DNA of 64,000 nt from Denticeps clupeoides (taxonomy: Eukaryota > Chordata > Actinopteri > Clupeiformes > Denticipitidae). The stretch is taken from assembly GCF_900700375.1 (NCBI RefSeq), contig NC_041708.1, positions 37,807,204-37,871,203 of the forward strand, in the 5' to 3' direction. Both the position numbers and the translations under genes were made by a program. A model generated the notes under the pieces. The model saw only the letters and a list, made by a program, of their open reading frames with translations. It was not told the origin of the DNA and ran no database searches. Below, piece after piece: positions 33,917-44,800 of the stretch (position 1 is the first letter of the stretch; each line of letters starts with the position of its first letter).

Positions 33917-34826
33917 GCTGCGGAGCTGTAAACTCTCAGCTGGTTGCTGTTCAGCTCTGTCCTCAATTCTCAGATCAAACTCCTCACGTCTGAGACTCCT
34001 GGACCTGAGTGACAATAATCTGCAGGATTCAGGAGTGGAACTTCTCTCTACAGCACTGGAGGATCCACACTGTAAACTGGAGACTCTACGGTGAGTGTTG
34101 ATATCAGGACGGAATATTAGTAAGTTTGTGTGTGTGTGTGTGTGTGTGTGCGAGAGTGTGTAAGTGTGTTACATGAATTTCCTACACTTGTCATGTGCTG
34201 CTGCTTGTCTAGTTTCTTTCCTCAGAAGGACCATGAAGCCTCTTAGATTTCTTGTAACTTGTCCTGTTGTAGAACACTTCTAGGTTTTTACCCAGTTGGG
34301 GACCAAGACGACTCTAATGAATCTTTACTGTTGTCATGTCCCTGTCTGACTGACACTCAAGCACCATGGACTTCAGGACCATGTCCTGTTTTGTTGGTGC
34401 CTGGTTCTGGGTTTTCTCCTGCATCTTCTCTCATGTTCTCCTGGTGATCCTGAGTGTTTTCTGGTGTTTACTGCTTTCCAAAACTCAACAAATAGGAGAC
34501 AATGAGACATCAGTAGAAATGACCAACAAATTCATTCTTCTGTAAAAGCTACACATTATGAATATGAATAGATTATTAATAATGATTCCAATAAAGCAAC
34601 ATTATTAAACCAAGTATTAACTTCTCATCAGCAGAGAGCAGCAAAGATCAGATCTGGTCTAACTGGACCTTCATTATACAGGAGAAGATTTAGATTTAAT
34701 CTTCCTACAGCAGTATAGTACTAACACTGTCCTGTTCTCTACAGAACCGATCATGGTGACTTGGTTGAAATGAAGAAACAGAAGAAGCAGCAGAAGAAAA
34801 GGATCAGCAGCTGGTACAGAAGATGA
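33917..34826 (+). pseudogene. 3' end of an NLR gene: last LRR exon and terminal exon only
   Basis: One 174-nt LRR exon (33917-34090; [20 protein letters not shown]) and a terminal exon (34745-34826; TDHGDLVEMKKQKKQQKKRI, ending SSWYRR and a stop) are spliceable in frame. No NACHT or FISNA exon lies in the 3.4 kb between avl9 and this tail. It is therefore a remnant, or a copy whose 5' part was lost. Exons, intron and 3' flank nearly duplicate 51431-53180. A polyadenylation signal AATAAA lies at 35214-35219. The two exons themselves are open, and the basic tail is longer than in the complete gene, so read-through into a chimeric transcript is possible. Confidence 0.75.
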
Positions 34827-35224
34827 AATGATGGTGGGATCATCTCACACATCAGGATCTGTCCAACATAATCATGAACATCTTCACATTTTCAAGCAGC
34901 ACACAGACAGCAGCCTCTTCCTGAGGGAACACAGTTAGATGAATGGAGGATTTTCCTGATGAACATCTGCTGACCTCTACTGAACCTGGACTGTGGGATT
35001 GTAAGATTGTAGATTCCAGGTCCATGACTGCCAGTATTAGGAGTTCTGTTTGGACCATTCAGGAACATCAAAGGACAACTCTGTGGATACCTTTTGGGAG
35101 CCAAATGTCCAGTATGAAGGAGGTCCCCCTCTGTTATGATGTTTGCATGTCCCCCATGTTAGAGGACACCTGGATAAGCAGATGGGTGGCAGCTGCTTCT
35201 GTTCAATTTATGTAATAAATCATA

Positions 35225-36130
35225 TGCCACCTTTTTAGCTGTCGTGATGATAGACCAGGTTCCAGGAGATCTAACAGCTTCTCGTCCCTCAGATCTTTCT
35301 GACGAGACAGGTCTTTCCCTTGTCTTTCTGAGACAGCGTGTAAATGTCCGATGATCTTCTGCACCGTCTTCACCACTCTCTGCTGGGCCTCATTTCCTCA
35401 TGCACTGCAGCCGCCATACCAGGATGAGATGTTCCCCATTAAGGTGGATTCCAAGCTTGTGAGGACTGAGCTTCTGTAGAACACTTGTTCTTGTTATGCT
35501 GATTAGCAGCAGTTCGTGTTATGCTTCTCAGAATGAGGGAAGAGAAATACATAGTGCGCATGTGCAGGAGGCCATGTTGATTTACCGTGGAAGAGCAGAA
35601 GGGTGGTAGTAGTCTAGTGGGTAACACACTTGCCTATGAACCAGAAGACCCAGGTTCAAATCCCACTTACTACCATCATGTCCCTGAGCAAGACACTTAA
35701 CCCTGAATTGCTCCAGGGGTGACTGTCCCTGTAACTACTGATTGTAAGTCGATCTGGATAAGGGCGTCTGGTAAATGCTGCAAATGTAAATGTAAATGTA
35801 AGTCTGTAGCACTCGTGCAAGTTCTGTAATAAAACTGGACTTCAGCGTTATAAAGACACATAAGAGAACAGGTTCCCATCCTCGCTTTCTTCAGACGTCT
35901 GAGGAAGTAAAGGCGTTGGTGGGCCTTCTTGGTGACAGCTGCAGCATGCTCTGTAAACTTGAGGCTGGCACTGAGGGTGACCCCGAGGAACTTGAAGCTG
36001 CTGACCCTCTCCACAGCATCTCCTCTGATGTAGATGGGGGGATGAGCCGCATGCTGCTTCATGAAGTCCATTACCAGCTCCTTAGTTTTGCTGACGTTGA
36101 GAAGGACGTTGTTCTGCCAAGAGTCTGAAC
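35225..36130 (-). mobile_element. LINE ORF2 fragment, antisense (copy 1)
   Basis: Minus-strand translation gives RT/thumb motifs typical of fish non-LTR elements: VERVSSFKFLGVTLSASLKF and KKAHQRLYFLRRLKKARMGT. The same fragment lies downstream of the complete NLR gene (52440-53335), so it was copied with the segmental duplication. It is interrupted by a SINE-A at 35601-35802. Confidence 0.8.
35601..35802 (+). mobile_element. SINE-A copy inserted in the LINE fragment
   Basis: Full-length copy with tail CAAATGTAAATGTAAATGTA. The paralogous place near 52,845 lacks it, so it inserted after the duplication. Confidence 0.92.
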
Positions 36131-36359
36131 TCTGATTTCAGTTGTTGACATAGTTTTACTCAGTTAATACTAAATACATATATTTTTATTATTTTCACAG
36201 ACTGTTCTTTATTTCATGTAGAAAACAGTAAATTAAGAAATTTAATTGACTCCAGCTTGGATTTCACAGACTGGGTCACATTTTAAACATTATTTAGTAA
36301 TGAATGAATGAATATTGTTGTATCACCCAATTAAAAGTAGGAAAAGACGCATCTTCACA

Positions 36360-37532
36360 AAATGATAAAAAAATACACAGAATTCACAGGACAATCTGAT
36401 TCACAGAACAACCTCCTGGATCCTAACCAGTCTGGCTTCAGAACAGCTCATTCCACCGAGACTGCCCTTTTGGCGGTTACCGAGCAGCTACATGCAGCCA
36501 GATTGGCAAAACTGTCATCAGTTCTTATTCTCCTTGACCTATCTGCTGCATTTGACACCGTTAACCACAAGACTCTCTTGGCAATCCTGAAGAGGCTTGG
36601 AATTCGGGGCTCAGCATGGCAGTGGTTTGCTTCCTACCTTGATGAGCGATCTTACCAAGTGACTTCTTCACCACATCAGGATCTTGCTATTTACCTAGAC
36701 AACTCACAGCTCTCTCCTTCTACAACAGCCCGCAACCTTGGCGTAACAATAGACAACCAACTCTCCTTCTCAACTCACATCAGCAATCTTTCCCGCTCAT
36801 GTAGATTCCTTCTCTACAATATCAGACGAATCCGCCCTTACCTGTCAACCCTGGCCACCCAACTACTGGTTCAGTCCTTAGTAATCTCACGACTGGACTA
36901 CTGCAACTCCCTTCTAGCTGGTCTACCACTATGTACCATCCGACCTCTACAACTCATACAAAATGCAGCAGCACGACTGATCTTCAACCTTCCCAAATTC
37001 TCCCACACCGCCCCTCTGCTACGTTCCCTCCACTGGCTCCCAGTAGCTGCACGCATCAGGTTCAAAATACTGATGCTGGCCTACAAAGCCAAACATGGAG
37101 TAGCACCATCCTACCTCACAGCCCTTATTACACCTCGCACTACACCTCGTATACTCCGAGCCTCCAGTACTGCTCGCCTGGTCCCCTCCATCTCTGAAGG
37201 TAAAAGGAAAACATTCATCTAGACTCTTCTCCGTCTTGGCCCCTCGGTGGTGGAATGAACTTCCCCTCGAGGTCAGAACAGCTCAGTCACTGAGCACCTT
37301 CACACGACAGCTCAAGACCTTCCTCTTTAAAGAATATTTAGATTAAATTGTAATTTTCTTGCTGTCGAACTTTGTGTACAGAATCTACAACAGAGTGAAT
37401 TAAATAGATGTATTCATAGTTGGGGTCCTAGTGAACCGGAATTGATCTCTTCATCGATGGTAACTTGAAAGCACGTTGTAAGTCGCTCTGGATAAGGGCG
37501 TCTGCCAAATGCCGTAAATGTAAATGTAAATA
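36360..37532 (+). mobile_element. L2-type LINE fragment sharing its 3' tail with SINE-A
   Basis: An open stretch of 286 codons (36362-37222) encodes RT segments SGFRTAHSTETALLAVTEQL, LLDLSAAFDTVNHKTLLAIL, LDYCNSLLAGLP and LIQNAAARLIFN. After a stop, a frame near 37,230-37,345 continues with WWNELPLEVRTAQSL. The YADD region is missing through an internal deletion (after QVTSSPHQ), so this copy is not active. Its 3' end (37478-37532, GTAAGTCGCTCTGGATAAGG then CGTCTGCCAAATGCCGTAAA) is nearly identical to the SINE-A tail. The clade is inferred from motifs. Confidence 0.85.
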
Positions 37533-37664
37533 CGGGACAAAATCCTGCCCCGTATCGATTAAAAACGGGCAGTTTCATTGTGAAATTCGGGACGGTTCCG
37601 TATTTTAAAGGACGGGTGGTAACCCCACCTGTAACAGGTAATTTACTTCCTGCTCCTCCTCCTC

Positions 37665-37682
37665 AAAACTGAAAGTGTTTCT
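37665..37682 (+). promoter_or_regulatory. ISRE-like element upstream of the complete NLR gene
   Basis: AAAACTGAAAGTGTTTC fits an IRF-type core (A/GAAANNGAAA). It aligns with a better match at the third NLR copy (61709-61728). It lies just before the predicted noncoding first exon. Confidence 0.5.
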
Positions 37683-37689
37683 TACTGCA

Positions 37690-37778
37690 GCAGAGTCGCC
37701 ATGTTGGTGAAGACGCGCTTTTTAAAGTAAAAACAACCAGTCCGGATTTTAACACGTACGAACCGAACCCCAGCAGCG
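37690..37778 (+). other. Predicted noncoding first exon of the complete NLR gene
   Basis: GCCATGTTGG... through CAGCAGCG|GTGAGTAA forms a transcribed-looking block ending in a strong donor. It is conserved at 61735-61824 in front of the third copy. The next acceptor is at 41820. The 5' boundary is a guess. ATG codons inside would be short upstream ORFs. Confidence 0.5.
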
Positions 37779-38289
37779 GTGAGTAACTTTATTGGAATAA
37801 AACTTTATTAAAGTGACGGTTAATCTGGTTTTAGTGAACGTAGATGTTTGTAAAAGGAAATAAAAAGCCTTTTCCAGTCACATCCCCGTCACTAATATAC
37901 AAGTAGAGATGATGTGGGTGAAATTGTGGTGTTTAAAGCGAGGCTGCTTCTCCAGTTGCTTCTTATTCTTGTTTTCCGCTCCACCTCAGATCTTCCTGAA
38001 GTTACACTAAGCGGCCAGTAGGGGGAGAATTTAACTCCCACTGTACCGCCTACAGGCGGCGCTGTTTCCTGCTTTATTCTCTTCTCTAGCATTTAAAACT
38101 AAATCATGTCTTTAATAAGTGTGTCCTGGGGATCTGATAAGTACTCAAGCGCATTACATTCACTAAAAAACATTAAGTAAGTAAAGCTTTATTGTCATTT
38201 CATCCATATACATAGTACACAGGGAAATGAAATATCATCCTCCTGGACCCTAGATGCACCATAGAACCGCACCGCAGAACAGCATTTAC

Positions 38290-38477
38290 AAACACCCCAC
38301 ATTATCAAACACCCTTATCCAGAGCAACTTACAATCAGTAGTTACAGGGACAGTCCCCCCTGGAGCAATTTAGGGTTAAGTGTCTTGCTCAGGGACACAA
38401 TGGTAGTTAGTGGGATTTGAACCTGGGTGTTCTGGTTCATAGGCGATTGTGTTACCCCACTAGGCTACTACCACCCT
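38290..38477 (-). mobile_element. SINE-A copy, antisense
   Basis: Copy in NLR intron 1, absent from the corresponding intron of the third NLR copy. Old tail, otherwise typical. Confidence 0.88.
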
Positions 38478-38593
38478 ACAGCACTCAGACAAAACAACAG
38501 TCAAAAAAAGAAGGGGAATTATAGTTATCTTGTATAATTATAAATATGTCAAAGTTCACAAATAAGATAAGACATAGTAGATGTACTGAAGAG

Positions 38594-38620
38594 TAGATAG
38601 ATAGATAGATAGATAGATAG
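38594..38620. repeat. (GATA)n microsatellite
   Basis: About seven TAGA units. Confidence 0.9.
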
Positions 38621-38779
38621 TTCAGGCAAGATGATGATTGAACAAGAAAAGTAAAGAGGTGCGATGTTGCACTTAAACAGTTATTGCAGATATTTATTGC
38701 ACAAAGACACATAGAATGGGGTGGGACAAATAGAATAAAGTGAACAACAAATTTTAGGAAAGTATTAAATGCCGACATT

Positions 38780-39500
38780 GTCACCAGCATTAATGGTACG
38801 GAAAAGAATTCCAGCTTGTGACCATTGTTAGAAACTAGATGAGAGAAATATTCCACTTTTCCGCTTTTGACAGTTTCCTGGTACATGTTCAGTTTTTCCT
38901 GTAGAATTTCTAAAGACACCTGCAGCTGATTCTTTCTCCACATGCGCTCAGCCTTCCTGCATTCACGTCTAGTTTGGTCTAGCTGGCGTCGGGTTTAAGC
39001 TCCGGACGCGTGTTTTATACGGTGCCGCAGTGTCTAACATGTCTTGACAAGCAGATAGAATTAACAAGATCAGATCTTCAGTATTCTTACAGCTAGAGAG
39101 TGATGAAAATAACTCGACATGCTTAATACCAGCAGAGAGAATTTCAGCAGTAAAAAGGGGTGAAAAAACGCCAACGACACCGCGGTAAAACGGGGAACAG
39201 AGATCTGACATAAAACAGGTGATCAGAAAATACAGCATCACACAGTTTAATATCACACACAGAGATCCCGTATGATAAAACAACATCGAGTTTATGCCCC
39301 ATCGTATGAGTAGGGCCGCTGATGGATTGGAGTCCAGTAGCTCCAAAATTTCTCTAGCAAGGGGCTTGGTGGGGCAAAATATGAATGTTAAAATCATGTC
39401 ATGTTTCGGCACAATTACGGACAAGAAGACTGAAAAGTCGTTGACAAAATCCTTATTAGAGGTCCGATCTATCCAGCTCGAATAAGCAGGACTCAAAGCT
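38780..39500 (-). mobile_element. LINE ORF2 fragment (endonuclease to pre-RT linker), antisense
   Basis: Minus-strand translation contains SCKNTEDLILLILSACQDML, TAAPYKTRVRSL and ECRKAERMWRKNQLQVSLEI. This pattern is typical of the region between endonuclease and reverse transcriptase in fish LINEs. The reading is broken. It lies in NLR intron 1. Confidence 0.65.
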
Positions 39501-39553
39501 AGAATAAGTTACAGGAATAAGGTATTTTTTAAAACATGGGCGTTTCCCGATAG

Positions 39554-39555
<2 letters not shown>

Positions 39556-39591
<36 letters not shown>
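39556..39591. repeat. (CAG)12 microsatellite
   Basis: Twelve CAG units in NLR intron 1. The paralogous place at 62250-62264 has five. Confidence 0.93.
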
Positions 39592-39592
<1 letters not shown>

Positions 39593-39620
39593 TCCCACAA
39601 ATGATGGAGAATTTTGCTTA

Positions 39621-41228
39621 CAGTGGTGTGAAAAACTATTTGCCCCCTTCCTGATTTCTTATTCTTTTGCATGTTTGTCACACTTAAATGTTTGAACTCA
39701 TCAAAAACTGTTAACTATTAGTCAAAGATAAGATAATTGAACACAAAATACAGTTTTTAAATGAAGGTTTGCGTTATTAAGGGAGAAAAAAAACTACATG
39801 GCCCTGTGTGAAAAAGTGATTGTCCCCCTTGTGAAAAAAGAACTTAACTGTGGTTTATCACACCTGAGTTCAATTTCTGTAGTCACTCCCAGACCTGCCA
39901 CGCCCGTTTCAGTCAAGAAATCACTTAAATAGGAGCTACCTGACACAGAGAAGTAGACCAAAAGCACCTCAAAAGCTAGACATCATGCCAAGATCCAAAG
40001 AGATTCAGGAACAAATGAGAACAAAAGTAATTGAGAGCTATCAGTCTGGTAAAGGTTATAAAGCCATTTCTAAAGCTTTGGGACTCCAGCGAAGCACAGT
40101 GAGAGGCATTATCCACAAATGGCAAAAACATGGAACAGTGGTGAACCTTCCCAGGAGTGGCCGGCTGACCAAAATTACCCCAAGAGCGCAGAGATAACTC
40201 ATCCGAGAGGCCAAAAAAGACCCCAGGACAACATCTAAAGAACTGCAGGCCTCACTTGCCTCAATGAAGGTCAGTGTTCACGACTCCAACATAAGAAAGA
40301 GACTGGGCAAAAACGGCCTGCATGGCAGATTTCCAAGGCGCAAACCACTTTTAAGCAAAAAGAACATTTAAGGCTCGTCTCAATTTAGCTAAAAAACAAT
40401 TTAGCTAAAAAACATCTCAATGATTGCCAAGACTTTTGGGAAAATAACTTGTGGACAGACGAGACAAGAGTTGAACTTTTTGGAAGGTGCGTGTCCCGTT
40501 ACATTTGGCGTAAAAGTAACACAGCATTTCAGAAAAAGAACATCATACCAATAGTAAAATATGGTGGTAGTGTGATGGTCTGGGGTTGTTTTGCTGCTTC
40601 AGGACCTGGAAGGCTTGCTATGATGGATGGAACCATGACTTCTACTGTCTACCACAAAAATCCTGAAGGAGAATGTCCAGCCATCTGTTCATCAACTCAA
40701 GCTGAAGCGATCTTGGGTGCTGCAGCAGGACAATGACTCAAACACACCAGCAAATCCACCTCTGAATGGCTGAAGAAAAACAAAATGAAGACTTGGAGTG
40801 GCCTAGTCCAAGTCCTGAACTGAATCCTATAGAGATGTTGTGGCATGACCTTAAAAGGTGTTTCATGCTAGAAAACCCTCAAATAAAGCTGAATTACAAC
40901 AATTCTGTAAAGATGAGTGGGCCAAAATTCCTCCAGAGCGCTGTAAAAGACTCATTGCAAGTTATCGTAAATGCTTTATTGCAGTTATTGCTACTAAGGG
41001 TGGCCCAACCAATTATTAGGTTCAGGGGGCAATTACTTTTTCACACAGGGCCATGTTATTATTTTTCTCCCTAAATAATAAAAACCATCATTTAAAAACT
41101 GCATTTTGTTTTTACTTGTGTTATCTTTGACTAATAGTTAAATGTGTTTGATGATCAGAAACATTTTGTGTGACACATGCAAAAGAATAAGAAATCAGGA
41201 AGGGGGCAAATAGTTTTTCACACCACTG
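39621..41228 (+). mobile_element. Tc1/mariner DNA transposon, full length with dead transposase
   Basis: 1608 bp bounded by TA (39619-39620 and 41229-41230), with long terminal inverted repeats beginning CAGTGGTGTGAAAAACTATT. Internal transposase on plus: N-terminal HTH (KVIESYQSGKGYKAISKALG, QRSTVRGIIHKWQ), first catalytic Asp in WTDETRVELFG, second in QQDNDSKHTS, Glu in SPSPELNPIEMLWHDLKR: a DD34E set. The coding region needs several frames and contains stops (one right after PRAQR), so it is non-autonomous now. The third NLR copy keeps the empty TA site at 62292-62293. Confidence 0.95.
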
Positions 41229-41766
41229 TAATTCCTTGTTGGTCAGTCTGTGGTATAGCAGCTCCTGCATAATTTAAGAACGTCTAGCTTTTTGTGGACA
41301 TACTGCACATTAAAAACCCTGTTCTAATGCAGTTTCTTGATTCAGCACATCTGCTTACTGTTTAAACGCTTTATTTCTTCATTTGTTCGCTGTTTATGTA
41401 AATGTTCTGCAAACTTCTATTCTGGTCTGTGGTGTGAAAACGCCTTGAATGAAGAATGGACGTCTTAAGAATGGATCATTTTGCCTTTTTTGACAATTGA
41501 ATGCAGTTATTCAACAGGCACATAGTCATGTACAGCAAGATGTATAGTTGTACATGTTTTAATATTTTAATAAAGACACATCTTGTTAACTACAGTCTAA
41601 ATACAAATATGAACAATTGCATACCAAACATATACTTTACTATGGTATTACACTTAAATATTCAGAATTTCCTGGTCCAGCTGCTTCAGGAGGAAAACTG
41701 GAGAAACAGATCCAGAGTGTTGTGTTCTGTACTGTATTTCTCTAAAACTGTGTCTGTCCTGAAGGA

Positions 41767-41769
<3 letters not shown>

Positions 41770-41805
<36 letters not shown>

Positions 41806-41820
41806 ACTCTCTCTCCACAG
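41770..41820. repeat. (CT)n tract forming the acceptor pyrimidine tract
   Basis: About 20 CT units run into CTCTCCACAG, the acceptor of the first coding NLR exon. Confidence 0.9.
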
Positions 41821-41843
41821 GTTTAGGGGACTCTGTGTCTAAA

Positions 41844-44800
41844 ATGAGTCTCTGTGGGGACGGTGAGGAGGGGAACACTGGTCCCCATCAGACACACCGA
41901 CCAGAGTCTCCAGTGTCCAGCTTTGTATCTATGAAGAGTGACTGGTCCATGGATCGTCCTTTTAAATTCAGTGGAGCTTCAACCCCCTGTGATCAGAGGT
42001 GAGGAACAGATTGTGGAGTTTGGTGATGAACTGAATGAGGAAGTAAATCAGTTTGGTTTTTCCTGCTCTGGAGTTCTTACAGTGACCTGTAAGCAGAACC
42101 CGTCTCAGTGGGACACATCTGACTCCGTTTCATCATTCTTTTGACGCTCTTGACCATAGTGATTTAAATGTGTCTCTATACATAAATACAATTTAAGTAT
42201 TTCTATTACAAATACAAGTAATGAAAGTAAATTAATTAACCAAATCTTTTCCAATAATTCTTTGTCTGACCACACACCTTACTAATAAGCCCAGGAACCA
42301 TTTAACTCTTTATTCCTCAGAGGCCAAGACTGCAAGGCCAACTTTGTACAATTAAACAAACTTAAACACAAAATGGCTCCTACAATTAATACCTACAAAT
42401 TAGACCAAGTAGTATTGTGTAGTAATAATGTCAGAGATCAAGTGTTGCTCTGGTGCTGCAGTTCAGCTGGTAATGAGGACATGAGGGTAGGAAACGTCTT
42501 TCTGTCCTGTCGGCTGGTTCTGGTCTGGTCACTAGTCTGGTCACTAGACTTCACCAGAAAGCCATTCACTCAACCTCATCCAAATATGCATCAATATTTT
42601 CATTTAAATTGAATACTTGGAATTTGCAATTTTTTTTTGGTAAATAATTTGACATTTGAAAATTGCTGTATGACAATTTATATATAAAGATGTGTCCATA
42701 GTGTGAATCTGAGGTGTTGAACGTTCTCTCTGTCCTCCTGTGTGTCTGCAGTGTGTGGACGACTGGAACACACACAGCTCCATCAGGACACCAGAACCTG
42801 ATAACCAACGACCCGACCATCAACAGGAGCAGAGACACAAGTACGACTTTCATTACTTTTCACCTGAATATGTGGACTGGTGCTGCTGTAATTCCAGTTA
42901 TAACACGTGTCCAGAAATCAATGTGATGTGAAGCCTGTCCATCATTTATTTCCTTGGAACGTGGAACCAATTAAAGTCCGGTGACTGTTGAGGTTAATTT
43001 TAAACACCAATTCTCATGTTTAGGCTATTAGTAGCAAAAATGGCAATAAAACAAAATATGAAACTTTAAAACCTTCCACAAAAGGACCAATCACAACCAC
43101 CAATATACATACAGGTGAATATCTGACTTAAAACACAGAATCACTACACAGCAGATGGTGCTGGGGTGGTAGTAGCCTAGTGGGTAACACACTCACCTAT
43201 AAACCAGAAGAGCCAGGTTCAAACCCCACTTACTGTCATTGTGTCCCTGAGCAAGACAGTCAGGATTGACTGCAGCTTGGCTCATCACCTGTGGCCTATT
43301 CTGACAATGCTTTAAAGCCAGAGATTTCCGCCCCTTCGGAAGGGACGGCATTTTCGTGGAAGTTTCGTATGTGAATTAGTGTATTTTCAGTTCTGGCAAT
43401 CGCCACACGCCTGCGGGCAAGTTTATGTTCTTTATTTAAGTTAAATTGTTTTCAGCCACCGAGCCGCGTTTATGTTTATTTATTGTTTATTAATAGAAAT
43501 CCCTTCCCAGCATGTCACACCTCTGCCCTCCCTCCCCCGTAAGTCCGTAGTCGTGACAAAGACACTTTACCCTGAGTGTCTCCAGAGGGGGACTGTCCCT
43601 GTAACTACTGATTGTAAGTCGCTCTGGATATGAGAGTCTGGTAAATGCTGTACATGTAAATATAAATGCTGGTCTCATAATAAAAAACACAAAACTTACA
43701 ACAGTGAAAACGGTGAAGAAGAAAAGTAAAAGATTAATTGTATTTTTAAAAATCAGCAGAAGCAAACAAAAAGAGAAAAAAAGTATTTTCTTGATTCTTC
43801 TGACAGTCTGTGGATGTTGTTCTTCATTACCAGAACCTGATGTTGTCCTTCAGAGAGTCCTGGAGACTCATAAATCCAGTATGAAGAGGAAGGTGGAGCA
43901 CATATGTGAAGGCATCATACATCCAGAGAACCAGACCCTCCTGAAGAGCATCTACACAGAGCTCTACATCACAGAGGGAGAGAGTGAAGGGGTGAATAGA
44001 GAACATGAGGTTCAGCAGATTGAAGCAGCACACAGGAGAAGAAGACGAGACACGCCCATCAACTGTAACAACATCTTTAAAGCCCAACCTGGACAAGAGA
44101 AGCACATCAGAACTGTGATGACCAAGGGTGTTGCTGGAATAGGAAAAACTGTGTCTGTGCACAAGTTCATCCTGGACTGGGCAGAAGGAGCAGCAAACCA
44201 AGACGTAGATTTCATCTTCCTGCTTCCTTTCAGGGGAATGAATTTGGTTAAAGATGAAGGGTACAGTCCTCATCAGCTTCTGCTGGACTTCCACCCTGAG
44301 CTTCAGGAGCTGGAGGACACACAGAAATATGAGGGCTGTAAGATGATCTTCATCTTTGATGGTCTGGATGAAAGCAGAATTCAGCTGAATTTCCACATTC
44401 AGGAACAGAAGCTGTGTGACGTCACACAGACATCATCAGTGGGCGTGGTCATAACAAACCTCATTCAAGGGAACCTCCTCCCCTCGGCTCTCATATGGAT
44501 TACATCACGACCTGCAGCAGCCAATCAGATTCCTGCTCAACACATCAGCCAGGTAACAGAAGTGCGAGGGTTTAATGACCCTCAGAAGGAGGAGTTCTTC
44601 AGGAAGAGGATCAGAGATGAGACCCAAGCCAACAAAATCATCTCCCACATGAAGACATCAAGGAGCCTCTACATCATGTGTCACATCCCTGTCTTCTGCT
44701 GGATCTCAGCCACTGTTCTTCAGGAAGTGCTGCTCCAGGAAGACAGTAAAGAAATCCCCAGAACTCTGACTGAGATGTTCACCCACTTCCTGATCATCCA

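Noticed and set aside
41501-41842. Open frame (MYSKMYSCTCFN...) conserved at 62624-62920
   Set aside because: Conservation follows the duplicated NLR intron; there is no frame-preserving bias by eye, and one copy runs into the CT tract and splice acceptor.
43704-43806. In-frame extension of the NACHT exon upstream ([11 protein letters not shown]...)
   Set aside because: The acceptor CTTCTGACAG at 43806 gives the phase needed by the preceding exon; the extension is intronic and follows a SINE.
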